Origin: Pseudomonas yangonensis
GTDB taxonomy: Bacteria > Pseudomonadota > Gammaproteobacteria > Pseudomonadales > Pseudomonadaceae
NCBI RefSeq assembly: GCF_009932725.1
Contig: NZ_BLJU01000001.1
Coordinates: 186,001-250,000 of the forward strand
Direction: 5' to 3'
Length of the DNA stretch: 64,000 bases
Positions 46,567-55,719 of this stretch are shown here, piece by piece (position 1 is the first letter of the stretch; every line of letters starts with the position of its first letter). The translations under genes and the position numbers were made by a program. The notes below the pieces were generated by a model. That model was not told where the DNA came from. It made no database searches and saw only the letters and a list, made by a program, of their open reading frames with translations.

Positions 46567-47118
46567 ATGAGCAAGCGAGCACTGATTGCCGTCGCCGATG
46601 GCGTCGAGGATCTGGAATGCGTCACCCTGATCGACGTGTTGCGCCGCGCCGATGTGGAGGTGCTGGTGGCGAGCATCGAAGAGCGGCGGATGATCACCTG
46701 CGCCCGAGGCACGCGTCTGACGGCCGATGCCATGCTGGTGGACGTGCTGGCCCAGGAGTTCGACCTGATCGTCCTACCCGGCGGCATGCCTGGCGCGCAG
46801 CGCCTGGCCGAGTTCGAGCCGCTGGCCGAGCGAGTGCGCAGGCAGGCCAAGGCCGGCGAACTGTTCGCCGCCATCTGCGCCGCACCCGCGCTGGCGTTGC
46901 AGAACTACGGTGTACTCAGGCAGCGGCGCATGACCTGCTACCCGGCGTTCAGTGATCGTCTCAGTGGTTGCACCTTCGTCGACGAGGCGGTGGTGGTCGA
47001 CGGCAACTGCATCACCAGCCAGGGCCCGGGAACCGCGCTGGCCTTCGCGCTGACCCTGGTCGAGCATCTGGTCGGGCGTGGCACGCGCAGCGAGGTGGCC
47101 AAGGCAATGCTGGTGTAG
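46567..47118 (+). CDS. DJ-1/PfpI family protein (YajL-like)
   Basis: The product (183 aa) is a small cytoplasmic protein of the DJ-1 group, linked to oxidative and carbonyl stress. Cys104 in FAAICAAPALAL is the reactive cysteine of the nucleophile elbow, the glutamate partner lies in VADGVEDLECVT, and LPGGMPGAQRL and SQGPGTALAFAL complete the fold. It is of normal length, closest in feel to YajL. GGAGGAG lies about nine bases before the ATG. It stands alone. Confidence 0.92.
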   Translation: MSKRALIAVADGVEDLECVTLIDVLRRADVEVLVASIEERRMITCARGTRLTADAMLVDVLAQEFDLIVLPGGMPGAQRLAEFEPLAERVRRQAKAGELFAAICAAPALALQNYGVLRQRRMTCYPAFSDRLSGCTFVDEAVVVDGNCITSQGPGTALAFALTLVEHLVGRGTRSEVAKAMLV

Positions 47119-47137
47119 GGGCCGCGGCGCTGACTTT

Positions 47138-47195
47138 GTAGCCCGGATGAAGTCCTCGCGCTGGCGATGATCTGCTCCGGATTGCATCCGGCTAC
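47138..47195. repeat. GTAGCCCGGATG REP palindrome, copy 3
   Basis: GTAGCCCGGATGAAGTCC at the left and GGATTGCATCCGGCTAC at the right form an imperfect inverted repeat between the convergent DJ-1 and ada genes. Its right end contains the ada stop codon, the same situation as cueR with copy 1. Confidence 0.75.
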
Positions 47196-48220
47196 ATCTC
47201 CTGGCTTTCCTGCTCCAGCAGTTGGCGCTTGCGCTGCAGCCCCCAGCGGTAACCGCTGAGGCTGCCATCGCTGGCCACCACCCGGTGGCACGGCAGCAGC
47301 AGGCCGATGGCATTGCTGGCGCAGGCGCGGGCAACCGCGCGGGGGTGACTGTCGAGTTGTCCGGCCAGCTCGGTGTAGCTGCGGGTTTCGCCACGGGGAA
47401 TGTTCTGTAGCGCCTGCCAGACGCGTTGCTGAAAGGCGGTGCCGCGAATGTCCAGCGGCAGGTGGGCGGCGCGCTCGGGTTCTTCCAGCTGCGCCAGGAT
47501 CTGCTGCAGCCAGCTGCGCAGGCCTTGCTCGTCTTCTTCGAGTTGGGCGGCGGCAAAGCGTTGCTGCAGCTCTTCGCGCAGAGCCACCGGTTCATCGCCG
47601 AACAGCAGCGCGCAAAGGCCTCTGTCGCTGGCGGCCAGCAGCACCTGGCCGAGCGGGCAGGGGGCGATGCTGTAACGCAGGCGCTCGCCGGCCCCGCGCT
47701 GGCGGCGTTGCGCGGGCGTCAGGGCCAGCGGCTTTTCATACAGGGCGCGGGTGCCGGAGTAGCCGGCGGCCAGGGCTGCGTCGAGCACGCTGCCCGCCTC
47801 GGGTAGCCGGGCTTCCAGGCGTTGGCGTCTTAAAGCCGCGGCCCAGGCATTGGGCGTCATCCCGGTGCGGGTCTTGAAGGCACGAGCCAGGTGCGACGGC
47901 GACAGGCCAATGCGTGCGGCCAGTTGCGTCAGCGTCAGGCGCTGTTCGCCGCGCAGTAATTCACAGGCGGCAGCGACCAGCGCGTCGAGTTGTTGTGCCG
48001 GGCTCTGGCCTTGTGGCGAGCAGCGCTTGCAGGGGCGAAATCCAGCAGCTTCTGCGCTTTGCGCATCGCCATGAAAACTGACGTTGTCGCGCCGCGGTCG
48101 ACGCGCCGGGCAGTTCGGTCGGCAATAGATGCCGGTGCTGCGTACCGCGAACACGAAGCGTCCGTCGAACGCCTCGTCGCGTTCGCAGACGGCCTGCCAG
48201 CAACGTTCCTGATCGAGCAT
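47192..48220 (-). CDS. ada: Ada, bifunctional DNA-repair methyltransferase and activator
   Basis: The product (342 aa) repairs methylphosphotriesters and O6-methylguanine by taking the methyl group onto itself, and then activates its own regulon. The N-terminal zinc domain has Cys33, Cys37, Cys64 and Cys67 (GIYCRPNCPARRP, FRPCKRC); an AraC-type helix-turn-helix follows (LAARIGLSPSHLARAFK), and the C-terminal methyltransferase has Cys311 in LPCHRVVASDGSLSGYRWG. All three parts are intact and length is normal. A REP element supplies the stop codon. Confidence 0.95.
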   Translation of the reverse strand: MLDQERCWQAVCERDEAFDGRFVFAVRSTGIYCRPNCPARRPRRDNVSFHGDAQSAEAAGFRPCKRCSPQGQSPAQQLDALVAAACELLRGEQRLTLTQLAARIGLSPSHLARAFKTRTGMTPNAWAAALRRQRLEARLPEAGSVLDAALAAGYSGTRALYEKPLALTPAQRRQRGAGERLRYSIAPCPLGQVLLAASDRGLCALLFGDEPVALREELQQRFAAAQLEEDEQGLRSWLQQILAQLEEPERAAHLPLDIRGTAFQQRVWQALQNIPRGETRSYTELAGQLDSHPRAVARACASNAIGLLLPCHRVVASDGSLSGYRWGLQRKRQLLEQESQEM

Positions 48221-48390
48221 GGGACTGCCCCTGCGCTAAGAGTTCTGGTGACGATTGTCGGCTGGCAGCGCTGCTCTGCCAATCCGTATTGCACTTTCAA
48301 ACCCCTGGCGAGGTCATTGATATGACGGCCTGAGCGCAAATACAGCCCAGCGCCTTTAATGAGGGTAGGCGGGTGCCAATGGAGGTCGCC

Positions 48391-49563
48391 ATGCGTGCAA
48401 TGCTCGATAGGCCGGAGCAGGAACTGATTCTGGTGGTGGACGATGCGGTGGATGCACGCCAGCGGCTCGGTGCGCTTCTGGTCGATCGCTATCAGGTGCG
48501 GCTGGTCGGCAATGAGGAGGCGCTGCAAGCCGCCAGGTCGCGCCCGCAGCCAGACCTGATTCTGCTCAACTGGCAGGACGACTACGCGCTTTGTCGCGAA
48601 CTCAAACGCGACCCGCAGACCCGCTACATCCCCTTGATTCTGGTTACAGCGAGAAGCGATGCCGCCGACGAGCAGTTGGGCTTCGATCTCGGCGCCGCCG
48701 ACTACATCACCAAACCGGTCAGCCCTCCCATCGTACTTGCCCGCGTGCGGGCGCAACTGCAGCTCAAGGCCGCCACCGACTATCTGCGCGACAAGAGCGA
48801 ATATCTGGAGCTGGAGGTCAAACGACGCACGCGCGATATTCAGCGCTTGCAGGACGTCACCATCGAGGCCATGGCCAGTGTCGCGGTGATGCGCGACAAC
48901 CCGCGCAGCCGTCGCCTGGAACGGATCGAACGCTACATGATCGGCCTGGCCACCGCCCTGGCGCGGCAGCAGCCGGCCCTGTCCGAGACGCTGAGCGAGG
49001 AGCGCATCGCCCAGTTGGGCAAGTCGGCCATGCTGCATGTGATCGACCGGTTGACCCTGCCCGATCGCGTACTGCTCAGCCATGGCGAGCCGGACGAAAG
49101 TGACCTGCACCTGCTGAGCGAGGGCGTGATCGCCGGGCGTGAAGCGCTGGAGCGAGCCGAGCGCAAGCTGGGCAGCATCACCGACTTTCTCTCCGACGCC
49201 AAGGATATCGTTTACGGCCAGCACGAGCGTTGGGATGGCAAAGGCTATCCGCAGGGCCTGTTCGGTGAGCAGATACCGCTGTCGGCACGGCTGATGGCGC
49301 TGGTGGGACATTTCGAAGAACTGACCTGCCAGCATGCCTACCTGACGCCTGTCAGCCCCGAGCAGGCGGTGTCGCAGATCTGCGCGGCCAGCGGCACGCG
49401 CTTCGACCCGATGGTGGTGCTGGCCTTCGTCGAAGCGACGCCGGAGTTCCTGCATATCGCCGAAACCCTGGTCGACGACGCCGCTGCGGTCGGCGTCGAG
49501 CTGCAGCGCCTGGAAGATTCGCTGGCAGAAAGCATCGAGCTGACCATGCCGCCGGCCACCTGA
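48391..49563 (+). CDS. Degenerate receiver/HD-GYP protein, probably not catalytic
   Basis: The product (390 aa) has a receiver fold (residues ~12-120) joined by a coiled-coil linker (EYLELEVKRRTRDIQRLQDV) to an HD-GYP-like domain. The phospho-acceptor position is Asn60 (LILLNWQDD) instead of Asp. In the second domain the HD pair reads His216-Val217 (MLHVIDR for the usual LHDIGK), the usual HH is Gln277-His278 (YGQHERWDGKGYP), and the other metal histidines and aspartates also look replaced, while GYP is kept. It therefore probably does not cleave c-di-GMP and may act as a scaffold or sensor. P. aeruginosa PA2572 is a known protein with similarly altered motifs. The ATG at 48391 follows GGAGG. 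Confidence 0.85.
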   Translation: MRAMLDRPEQELILVVDDAVDARQRLGALLVDRYQVRLVGNEEALQAARSRPQPDLILLNWQDDYALCRELKRDPQTRYIPLILVTARSDAADEQLGFDLGAADYITKPVSPPIVLARVRAQLQLKAATDYLRDKSEYLELEVKRRTRDIQRLQDVTIEAMASVAVMRDNPRSRRLERIERYMIGLATALARQQPALSETLSEERIAQLGKSAMLHVIDRLTLPDRVLLSHGEPDESDLHLLSEGVIAGREALERAERKLGSITDFLSDAKDIVYGQHERWDGKGYPQGLFGEQIPLSARLMALVGHFEELTCQHAYLTPVSPEQAVSQICAASGTRFDPMVVLAFVEATPEFLHIAETLVDDAAAVGVELQRLEDSLAESIELTMPPAT

Positions 49564-49685
49564 CGCACCGCCGGCTCGTGCAGGGTGAGCTATGCGCACC
49601 GCTGCACCGCGTCTGCCGTGCACGACCGATTCGGCCCACGGCACCCTGGTGTCGCGACACGGATGATCTGTCGCTGCCTTGAACC

Positions 49686-49751
49686 GTGGGAGGGGCTTCA
49701 GCCGCGACGCTTTTGGCGCATTCAAAGTCGCTCGCGGCTAAAGCCCCCCAC
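49686..49751. repeat. REP-like palindrome GTGGGAGGGGCTTCAGCCGCG
   Basis: GTGGGAGGGGCTTCAGCCGC and, 20 bases on, GCGGCTAAAGCCCCCCAC form a long imperfect inverted repeat of the same general type as 6102-6152. It lies in the 258-base gap between the HD-GYP-like gene and the convergent dppF; nothing else is seen in that gap. Confidence 0.75.
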
Positions 49752-49821
49752 GAACGCCGGGCGCTGAACCGATACTCCATGGTTGACGAGACACTAGCGA
49801 CCTGCGTGGCCATCGCAAGTG

Positions 49822-50793
49822 TCAATCGACGATCCGCTCCACGTGATGGCAGGCCACCTGCCGCGCATCGATCAGTCGCAGTTCCGGGCGCTCGACACGG
49901 CAGCGTTCGTCGGCGTGCGGGCAGCGCTTGTGGAAGGCGCAGCCGGAAGGCGGATTCAGCGGATTGGGCAATTCACCGCTGATCTTCATCCTGGGCTTGT
50001 CCGGGTCCGGATGGATGGCCGGCGTCGCCGACAGCAGCGCACGGGTGTAGGGATGCAGCGGGCGGCTGTAGAGCAACTCCGATGCGCCCATTTCCGCCGG
50101 ACGGCCGAGATACATCACCAGCACGTCGTCGGCGACATGGCGCACCACCGCGAGGTTGTGCGAGATGAACACGTAGCCGGTGTCGAACTCTTCCTGCAGG
50201 TCCATGAACAGGTTGAGCACCTGCGCCTGGATCGACACGTCCAGCGCCGAGGTCGGCTCGTCCGCCACCAGTACCTTGGGCTGCAGCATCATGGCGCGGG
50301 CCAGGGCGATGCGCTGGCGCTGACCACCGGAGAACATGTGCGGGTAGCGCTGGTAGTGCTCGGGGCGCAGCCCCACCTGTTGCATCATCGCCTGGACCCG
50401 CTCGCGGCGTTCGACGCGGGAGAGGTCGGTGTTGATCAGCAGCGGCTCGGCCAGCTGATCGCCGACCTTCTGCCTGGGATTGAGCGAGGCATAGGGGTTC
50501 TGGAACACCATCTGCACGTCGCGGCGCAGCTGCTTGCGCTCGGCCTTGCTGGCGCCGGCCACCTCGCGCCCGGCGATCTGCAGGGAGCCGGCGCTGGGCT
50601 CTTCGATCAGGGTCAGGGCACGGGCCAGGGTCGACTTGCCGCAGCCGGATTCACCGACCACCGCCAGGGTCCTGCCGGCCTCCAGCGCGAACGACACGCC
50701 GTTGAGCGCCTGCACCGTTGCCGCTGGCTTGAACAGCCCGCGCGAGACGCTGTAGTGACGGGTCAGCTCATGGGCTTGCAGTACGGTGCTCAT
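49822..50793 (-). CDS. dppF: Dipeptide ABC transporter ATP-binding protein DppF
   Basis: The product (323 aa) is one of two ATPases of the peptide importer. Walker A is [14 protein letters not shown], the signature is [15 protein letters not shown] and Walker B is [12 protein letters not shown]. The C-terminal oligopeptide/dipeptide extension carries cysteines ([15 protein letters not shown]) that in related proteins bind an iron-sulfur cluster or metal. It starts inside the dppD stop (ATGA) and is the last gene of dppBCDF. Confidence 0.94.
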   Translation of the reverse strand: MSTVLQAHELTRHYSVSRGLFKPAATVQALNGVSFALEAGRTLAVVGESGCGKSTLARALTLIEEPSAGSLQIAGREVAGASKAERKQLRRDVQMVFQNPYASLNPRQKVGDQLAEPLLINTDLSRVERRERVQAMMQQVGLRPEHYQRYPHMFSGGQRQRIALARAMMLQPKVLVADEPTSALDVSIQAQVLNLFMDLQEEFDTGYVFISHNLAVVRHVADDVLVMYLGRPAEMGASELLYSRPLHPYTRALLSATPAIHPDPDKPRMKISGELPNPLNPPSGCAFHKRCPHADERCRVERPELRLIDARQVACHHVERIVD

Positions 50794-51761
50794 CGGGCCA
50801 CCTCCGCCGTGGGTTCAAGAGGGAAGAAGCAGCGCGCGGCGCCACGCTCGTGCGGGTCCAGGGTGGGGCGTTGCAGGTGGCAGCGCTCCTGCACGTAGGG
50901 GCAGCGGGGTGACAGCAGGCAACCTATCGGGCGGTCGTAGCGACCGGGAACGATGCCGGGCAGGGTGGCCAGGCGGCTGGCGCCTGCGCTGTGTTCGGGA
51001 ATGGCCTTGAGCAGGGCCTCGGTGTAGGGGTGGCTGGGGGCATCGAACAGGGTCGGCACCTGGCCCAGCTCTACCGCCTGCCCGGCGTACATCACGCAGA
51101 CGCGCTGAGCGGTTTCGGCAACCACCGCCAGGTCGTGGGTGATCAGTACCAGGGCCATGCCTTCATCGCGCTGAAGGTTCAGCAGCAGCTCCATGATCTG
51201 TGCCTGGATGGTCACGTCCAGCGCGGTGGTGGGTTCGTCGGCGATCAGCAGCTTGGGTTCGGCAGCGATCGCCATGGCGATCGCCACCCGCTGACTCATG
51301 CCGCCGGAAAGCTGATGCGGGTAGGCATCGAGACGGCTGGCGGCGCCGGGAATCTCCACCCTTTCCAGCAGCTCCAGGGCACGTGTGCGCGCTGCCTTGC
51401 CCTTCAGGCCGAGGTGCTGGCGCAGCACTTCCTCGATCTGGAAGCCCACGGTGTAGCTGGGGTTCAGGGCGGTCATCGGGTCCTGGAAAACCATGGCCAG
51501 GTCCTTGCCGACGATATGCCGTCGCTGGCGGCCTTTGAGGCGCAGCATGTCGGTGCCGTCGAACTGCATGCAGTCGGCCTGAACGATGCCGGGCGCATCG
51601 ATCAGGCCCATCAGCGCCATCATGGTCACCGATTTGCCGGAGCCGGACTCACCGACGATGGCCAGCACCTCGCCCTTGTCCACGCACAGGTCGAGGCCGT
51701 CGACCACCGGCATGGCCGAGCCGAAACGTACGGACAGATTGCGGATATTCAGCAGGCTCAT
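50790..51761 (-). CDS. dppD: Dipeptide ABC transporter ATP-binding protein DppD
   Basis: The product (323 aa) pairs with DppF. Walker A is [14 protein letters not shown], the signature is [15 protein letters not shown] and Walker B is [12 protein letters not shown]; the C-terminal extension has [15 protein letters not shown]. The ATG at 51761 gives the normal family start [14 protein letters not shown]; a frame 15 codons longer overlaps dppC and is unlikely. It begins ten bases after the dppC stop. Confidence 0.93.
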   Translation of the reverse strand: MSLLNIRNLSVRFGSAMPVVDGLDLCVDKGEVLAIVGESGSGKSVTMMALMGLIDAPGIVQADCMQFDGTDMLRLKGRQRRHIVGKDLAMVFQDPMTALNPSYTVGFQIEEVLRQHLGLKGKAARTRALELLERVEIPGAASRLDAYPHQLSGGMSQRVAIAMAIAAEPKLLIADEPTTALDVTIQAQIMELLLNLQRDEGMALVLITHDLAVVAETAQRVCVMYAGQAVELGQVPTLFDAPSHPYTEALLKAIPEHSAGASRLATLPGIVPGRYDRPIGCLLSPRCPYVQERCHLQRPTLDPHERGAARCFFPLEPTAEVAR

Positions 51762-51771
51762 TCCTGGTTCC

Positions 51772-52674
51772 TCACTGCGCATTCTTGAGTTTCGGATCGA
51801 GCGCATCGCGCAAACCGTCGCCTATCAGATTGATGGCCAGCACGCTGAGCAGGATGGCCAGGCCGGGTAGGGTCACCACCCACCAGGCGCGCTCGATGTA
51901 GTCGCGCGCCGAAGCCAGCATGGTGCCCCACTCGGGCGTGGGCGGCTGCACGCCCAGGCCGAGAAAGCCCAGGGCGGCGGCATCGAGAATTGCCGAGGAA
52001 AAGCTCAGCGTGGCCTGCACGATCAGCGGCGCCATGCAGTTGGGCAGCACGGTGACGAACATCAGCCGTGGCAGGCCGGCACCGGCCAGTTGCGCAGCGG
52101 TGACGTAGTCGCGGTTCAGCTCGCTCATCACCGCCGCGCGGGTCAGGCGCACGTAGGACGGCAGCGAGACGATGGCGATGGCGAAGATGGTGTTGATCAG
52201 GCCGGGGCCGAGGATGGCGACGATGGCCACCGCCAGCAGCAGCGACGGCAACGCCAGCATGATGTCCATCAAACGCATGATGCCGGGGCCAAGCAGGCGC
52301 GGGAAAAAGCCCGCGGCCAGCCCGAGGAGAATGCCGGGAATCAGCGACAGCACCACCGAGGCCAGGCCGATCACCAGTGACAGGCGTGCACCATGGATCA
52401 GCCGCGAGAGCAGGTCGCGGCCCAGTTCGTCGGTGCCGAGCAAAAAGCGCCATTGGCCGCCTTCGAGCCACACCGGCGGCGTGAGCAGGAAGTCGCGGTA
52501 CTGCTCGCTGGGATCATGTGGCGCGACCCAGGGCGCGAACAAGGCGCAGAACACCATCAGCAGCATGAACGCCAGGCCCGCGAGGGCGCCCTTGTTGTGG
52601 CTGAAGGCCTGCCAGAATTCTTTCAGTGGCGAGGGGTAGAGCAGGCTCTGATCGAGCGCGGTGGAGGTGGTCAT
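51772..52674 (-). CDS. dppC: Dipeptide ABC transporter permease DppC
   Basis: The product (300 aa) is an inner-membrane permease with six membrane segments and the N-terminal OppC-type extension ([20 protein letters not shown]). The EAA-type loop is [19 protein letters not shown], and [20 protein letters not shown] is a mark of DppC/OppC. The ATG at 52674 has GAGGTG upstream. The gap to dppB (117 bases) holds a double-hairpin repeat, which may weaken translation coupling between the two permeases. Confidence 0.93.
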   Translation of the reverse strand: MTTSTALDQSLLYPSPLKEFWQAFSHNKGALAGLAFMLLMVFCALFAPWVAPHDPSEQYRDFLLTPPVWLEGGQWRFLLGTDELGRDLLSRLIHGARLSLVIGLASVVLSLIPGILLGLAAGFFPRLLGPGIMRLMDIMLALPSLLLAVAIVAILGPGLINTIFAIAIVSLPSYVRLTRAAVMSELNRDYVTAAQLAGAGLPRLMFVTVLPNCMAPLIVQATLSFSSAILDAAALGFLGLGVQPPTPEWGTMLASARDYIERAWWVVTLPGLAILLSVLAINLIGDGLRDALDPKLKNAQ

Positions 52675-52688
52675 GGGCGCACCTCGTG

Positions 52689-52763
52689 TGGGGTGGATGA
52701 TGTCTTTTTCATCCACCGTGAAGAGGCCGCGGTGGACGGGTGAAGCGTCGTCCAGCCTACGTA
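52689..52763. repeat. Double-hairpin repeat of the GGTGGAT/ATCCACC type, copy 2
   Basis: GGTGGATGA-TGTCTTTT-TCATCCACC forms a nine-base-pair hairpin, followed by GGTGGACGGGTGAAGCG and CGTCCAGCCTAC as a second, weaker one. It is inserted inside the dpp operon between dppB and dppC and resembles 44964-45053. Confidence 0.65.
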
Positions 52764-52791
52764 GTCTTTATGGTTCTTCATGGCGCCTTCC

Positions 52792-53802
52792 TTACTTCTG
52801 ATGGCGAATACGCGGATTGGCCAGGCCATAGAGGATGTCCACGGTGAAGTTGACCAGGATCACCAGGCAGGCGATCAGCAGAATGCCGTTCTGCACCACC
52901 GGGTAGTCGCGCGCACCGATGGCCTCGATCAGCCATTTGCCGATGCCCGGCCAGGAGAAGATGGTTTCGGTCAGCACTGCACCGGCCAGCAGTGTGCCGA
53001 CCTGCAGCCCGAACACGGTCAGCACCGGGATCAGCGCGTTGCGCAGGCCGTGCACGAATACCACGCGTGTTGGCGACAGGCCCTTGGCCCGCGCGGTGCG
53101 AATGTAGTCTTCGCGCAGCACTTCGAGCATCGCCGAGCGGGTCATCCGCGCGATCACTGCCAGCGGGATGGTGCCGAGCACGATGGCCGGCAGAATCAGA
53201 TGACGCAGGGCATTGCCGAAGGCGCCAGGCTCGTCGGCAAGCAGGGTGTCGATCAGCATGAAACCGGTGACAGGCGGAATGTCGTAAAGCAGGTCGATAC
53301 GCCCTGAAACCGGCGTCCAGCCCAGGCTTACCGAAAAAAACATGATCAGCAGCAGGCCCCACCAGAAAATCGGCATGGAGTAGCCGGTCAGGGCAATGCC
53401 CATTACCCCGTGATCCAGTGGCGTGCCGCGCTTGAGCGCCGCAATTACCCCGGCGATCAGGCCCAGGGTGCCGGCGAACAGCAAGGCCGCCAGGGCCAGC
53501 TCGAGGGTGGCGGGGAACAGGGTGAGGAACTCGCCCCACACGCTTTCGCGCGAGCGCAGCGATTCGCCCAGATTGCCGCTGGCAAGCTGGCCGATATAGT
53601 CCAGATACTGCTGGTACAGAGGCTTGTTCAGCCCCAGGCGCTCCATGGCCTGAGCGTGCATTTCCGGGTCGACGCGGCGCTCGCCCATCATGACCTCGAC
53701 CGGGTCGCCGGGGATCAGGCGAATCAGGGCGAAGGTCAGTAGGGTGACGCCGAAGAAGGTAGGTATCAGCAAGCCCAGACGGCGTGCAATGAAGCTCAGC
53801 AT
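52792..53802 (-). CDS. dppB: Dipeptide ABC transporter permease DppB
   Basis: The product (336 aa) is the second permease, with the typical start MLSFIARRLGLLIPTFFGVT, ALIRLIPGDPVEVMMG, the EAA-type loop VLREDYIRTARAKGLSPTRV and six membrane segments. AGGAG lies about a dozen bases before the ATG. It follows dppA by 148 bases, with a GC hairpin between, and is the first gene of dppBCDF. Confidence 0.94.
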   Translation of the reverse strand: MLSFIARRLGLLIPTFFGVTLLTFALIRLIPGDPVEVMMGERRVDPEMHAQAMERLGLNKPLYQQYLDYIGQLASGNLGESLRSRESVWGEFLTLFPATLELALAALLFAGTLGLIAGVIAALKRGTPLDHGVMGIALTGYSMPIFWWGLLLIMFFSVSLGWTPVSGRIDLLYDIPPVTGFMLIDTLLADEPGAFGNALRHLILPAIVLGTIPLAVIARMTRSAMLEVLREDYIRTARAKGLSPTRVVFVHGLRNALIPVLTVFGLQVGTLLAGAVLTETIFSWPGIGKWLIEAIGARDYPVVQNGILLIACLVILVNFTVDILYGLANPRIRHQK

Positions 53803-53898
53803 GGCGGTGGGTAACTCCTAGTCAGAACGGTATCGAGCCGCCTGGAATTCCGGCGATTCCTTCGCCCATGTTGCAGGTTAGCTGTTCGATCACGACGT

Positions 53899-53920
53899 GA
53901 CCCGGGCGTTTGCCCGGGTC
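53899..53920 (-). terminator. GC hairpin between dppA and dppB
   Basis: GACCCGGGC-GTTT-GCCCGGGTC is a perfect nine-base-pair stem about 30 bases after the dppA stop. There is no T-run, so it is better seen as an attenuator or 3'-end protector that would keep the binding protein more abundant than the permease, as is usual in such operons. Confidence 0.5.
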
Positions 53921-53950
53921 GTCGCTCGAGGGGCGGGGCGCAACGGGCTG

Positions 53951-55546
53951 TCAGTCGTTGCTGACACCGCTGAAGCTGTTGCGTCCGAAGGGGCTGATCT
54001 CGAAGCCTTTGACGCTGCTGCGCATCGGTTGGTAAACCGTGGAGTGAGCGATCGGTGTGATCGGCACTTCGCGCTTGAGCACCGCCTGAGCCTGCTTATA
54101 CAGCTCGCTGCGCTCGCTCTGATCAGTCACGCGCTTGGCGGCGACCACCAGCTTGTCGTATTCGGCGTCGCACCACTTGGAGAAGTTGTTGCCGTCTACC
54201 GAGGCGCAGCCGTACAGAGTGCCGAGCCAGTTGTCCGGGTCGCCGTTGTCGCCGGTCCAGCCGATCAGCATGGCGTCGTGTTCACCGGCATGGGCGCGCT
54301 TGATGTATTCGCCCCATTCGTAGCTGACGATGCGCGCCTTGATGCCGATCTTGGCCCAGTCGTTCTGCAGCATCTCGGCCATCAGCCGCGCATTGGGGTT
54401 GTAGGGGCGCTGCACGGGCATGGCCCACAGGGTGATCTCGGTACCTTCCTTGACGCCGGCGGCCTTGAGCAGTTCCTTGGCTTTTTCCGGATCGTAGGCG
54501 GCATCCTTGATCGATTCGTCATAGGACCACTGGGTCGGCGGCATGCCGTTCACCGCCAGCTGGCCGGCACCCTGATACACGGCCTCGATGATGGCCGCCT
54601 TGTTCACCGCCATGTCCAGCGCCTGGCGGACTTCGCGCTTGTCGAAAGGCGCGCGGGTGACGTTGTAGGCGATGTAGCCGAGGTTGTAGCCCGGCTCGCT
54701 CGGCACCTTGAGGTTCTTGTCGGCCTGCAGGCTCTGCAGGTCGGCAGGGCGCGGGTTGAGGGTGACGTGGCATTCGCCGGCGCGCAGCTTCTGGGCGCGC
54801 ACCGAGGCGTCGGTGTTGATGGAGAAGATCAGGTTGTCGATCTTCACCTGCTCCGGCGCCCAGTACTGGGTGTTGCCCTTGAAGCGGATCACCGCGTCCT
54901 TCTGGTAGCGGCTGAACACGAAGGGGCCGGTGCCGACGGGCTTCTGGTTGATCTCCGCGGCCTTGCCGGCCTTGAGCAGCTGGTCGGCGTATTCGGCAGA
55001 GTGGATCGCGGCAAAGTTCATCGCCAGGTTCTGCACGAAGGCGGCGTCGACGGCGTTGAGGGTGAAGACCACGGTCATATCGTCGGTCTTCTCGATCTTG
55101 GCGATGTTCTTGTCCAGACCCATGTCGGTGAAGTACGGAAACTCGCTGGGGTAGGCCTGGCGGAACGGGTGGTTGCGATCGAGCATGCGCTGATAGGTGA
55201 ACAGCACATCGTCGGCGTTGAAGTCGCGAGTCGGCTTGAAGTAATCGGTGGTGTGGAACTTGACCCCTTCACGCAGATGGAAGGTGTAGGTCAGACCGTC
55301 TTCGCTGATGTCCCAGGAGGTGGCGAGGGCCGGCTGGGCCTTGGTGCCGCCGCGTTCGAATTCGGCAAGGCGGTTGAAAACGGTTTCCGAGGCGGCGTCG
55401 AAGTCGGTGCCGGTGGTGTACTGGCCGGGATCGAAACCACCCGGGCTGCCTTCGGAGCAATACACCAGATTGCTGGCGTGGGCGAACGAAGCACTGGTGA
55501 GCAGGCCTGCGGTCAGCAGGGCCTTGCACAGGGGAGACATACGCAT
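53951..55546 (-). CDS. dppA: Dipeptide-binding protein DppA (copy 1)
   Basis: The product (531 aa) is the periplasmic SBP_bac_5 protein that captures peptides for DppBCDF. It has a signal peptide (LCKALLTAGLLTSASFAHA), the mature start SNLVYCSEGSPGGFDPGQYT, LREGVKFHTTDYFKPTRDFN, FVFSRYQKDAVIRFKGN and GWTGDNGDPDNWLGTLYGC with a Cys pair as in E. coli DppA. AGAGG lies five bases before the ATG. Two PsdR-like operators lie upstream. A paralogue of equal length is at 57864-59459. Confidence 0.93.
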   Translation of the reverse strand: MRMSPLCKALLTAGLLTSASFAHASNLVYCSEGSPGGFDPGQYTTGTDFDAASETVFNRLAEFERGGTKAQPALATSWDISEDGLTYTFHLREGVKFHTTDYFKPTRDFNADDVLFTYQRMLDRNHPFRQAYPSEFPYFTDMGLDKNIAKIEKTDDMTVVFTLNAVDAAFVQNLAMNFAAIHSAEYADQLLKAGKAAEINQKPVGTGPFVFSRYQKDAVIRFKGNTQYWAPEQVKIDNLIFSINTDASVRAQKLRAGECHVTLNPRPADLQSLQADKNLKVPSEPGYNLGYIAYNVTRAPFDKREVRQALDMAVNKAAIIEAVYQGAGQLAVNGMPPTQWSYDESIKDAAYDPEKAKELLKAAGVKEGTEITLWAMPVQRPYNPNARLMAEMLQNDWAKIGIKARIVSYEWGEYIKRAHAGEHDAMLIGWTGDNGDPDNWLGTLYGCASVDGNNFSKWCDAEYDKLVVAAKRVTDQSERSELYKQAQAVLKREVPITPIAHSTVYQPMRSSVKGFEISPFGRNSFSGVSND

Positions 55547-55639
55547 GCGAACCTCTTTTTCTTTTTTTGTTCGCGCCTGGGTTCAGCGCGAGCTCGGTAT
55601 GCGGTGAAGGCGGGTAGCCCAACCGGGTCGAGCTCGAAA

Positions 55640-55654
55640 TTAAGTCATGCTGAA
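55640..55654. promoter_or_regulatory. PsdR-like operator 1 before dppA
   Basis: TTAAGT-CAT-GCTGAA, a 15-bp dyad-like site centred about 100 bases before the dppA start. It matches the sites between psdR and mdpA (56363, 56396); its partner is centred 32 bp away at 55672. Confidence 0.6.
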
Positions 55655-55671
55655 ATAGGGGTCAACAAAAA

Positions 55672-55686
55672 TTAAGCAGCACTAAC
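55672..55686. promoter_or_regulatory. PsdR-like operator 2 before dppA
   Basis: The site begins at 55672 and reads TTAAGC-AGC-ACTAAC, the weaker of the pair before dppA. It is centred 32 bp, about three helical turns, from operator 1. It lies between dppA and psdR, so it could also affect read-through from psdR, which runs in the same direction. Confidence 0.5.
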
Positions 55687-55719
55687 ATTGCGCATGTTTG
55701 CCCAAAATCGGGGCAAAAA

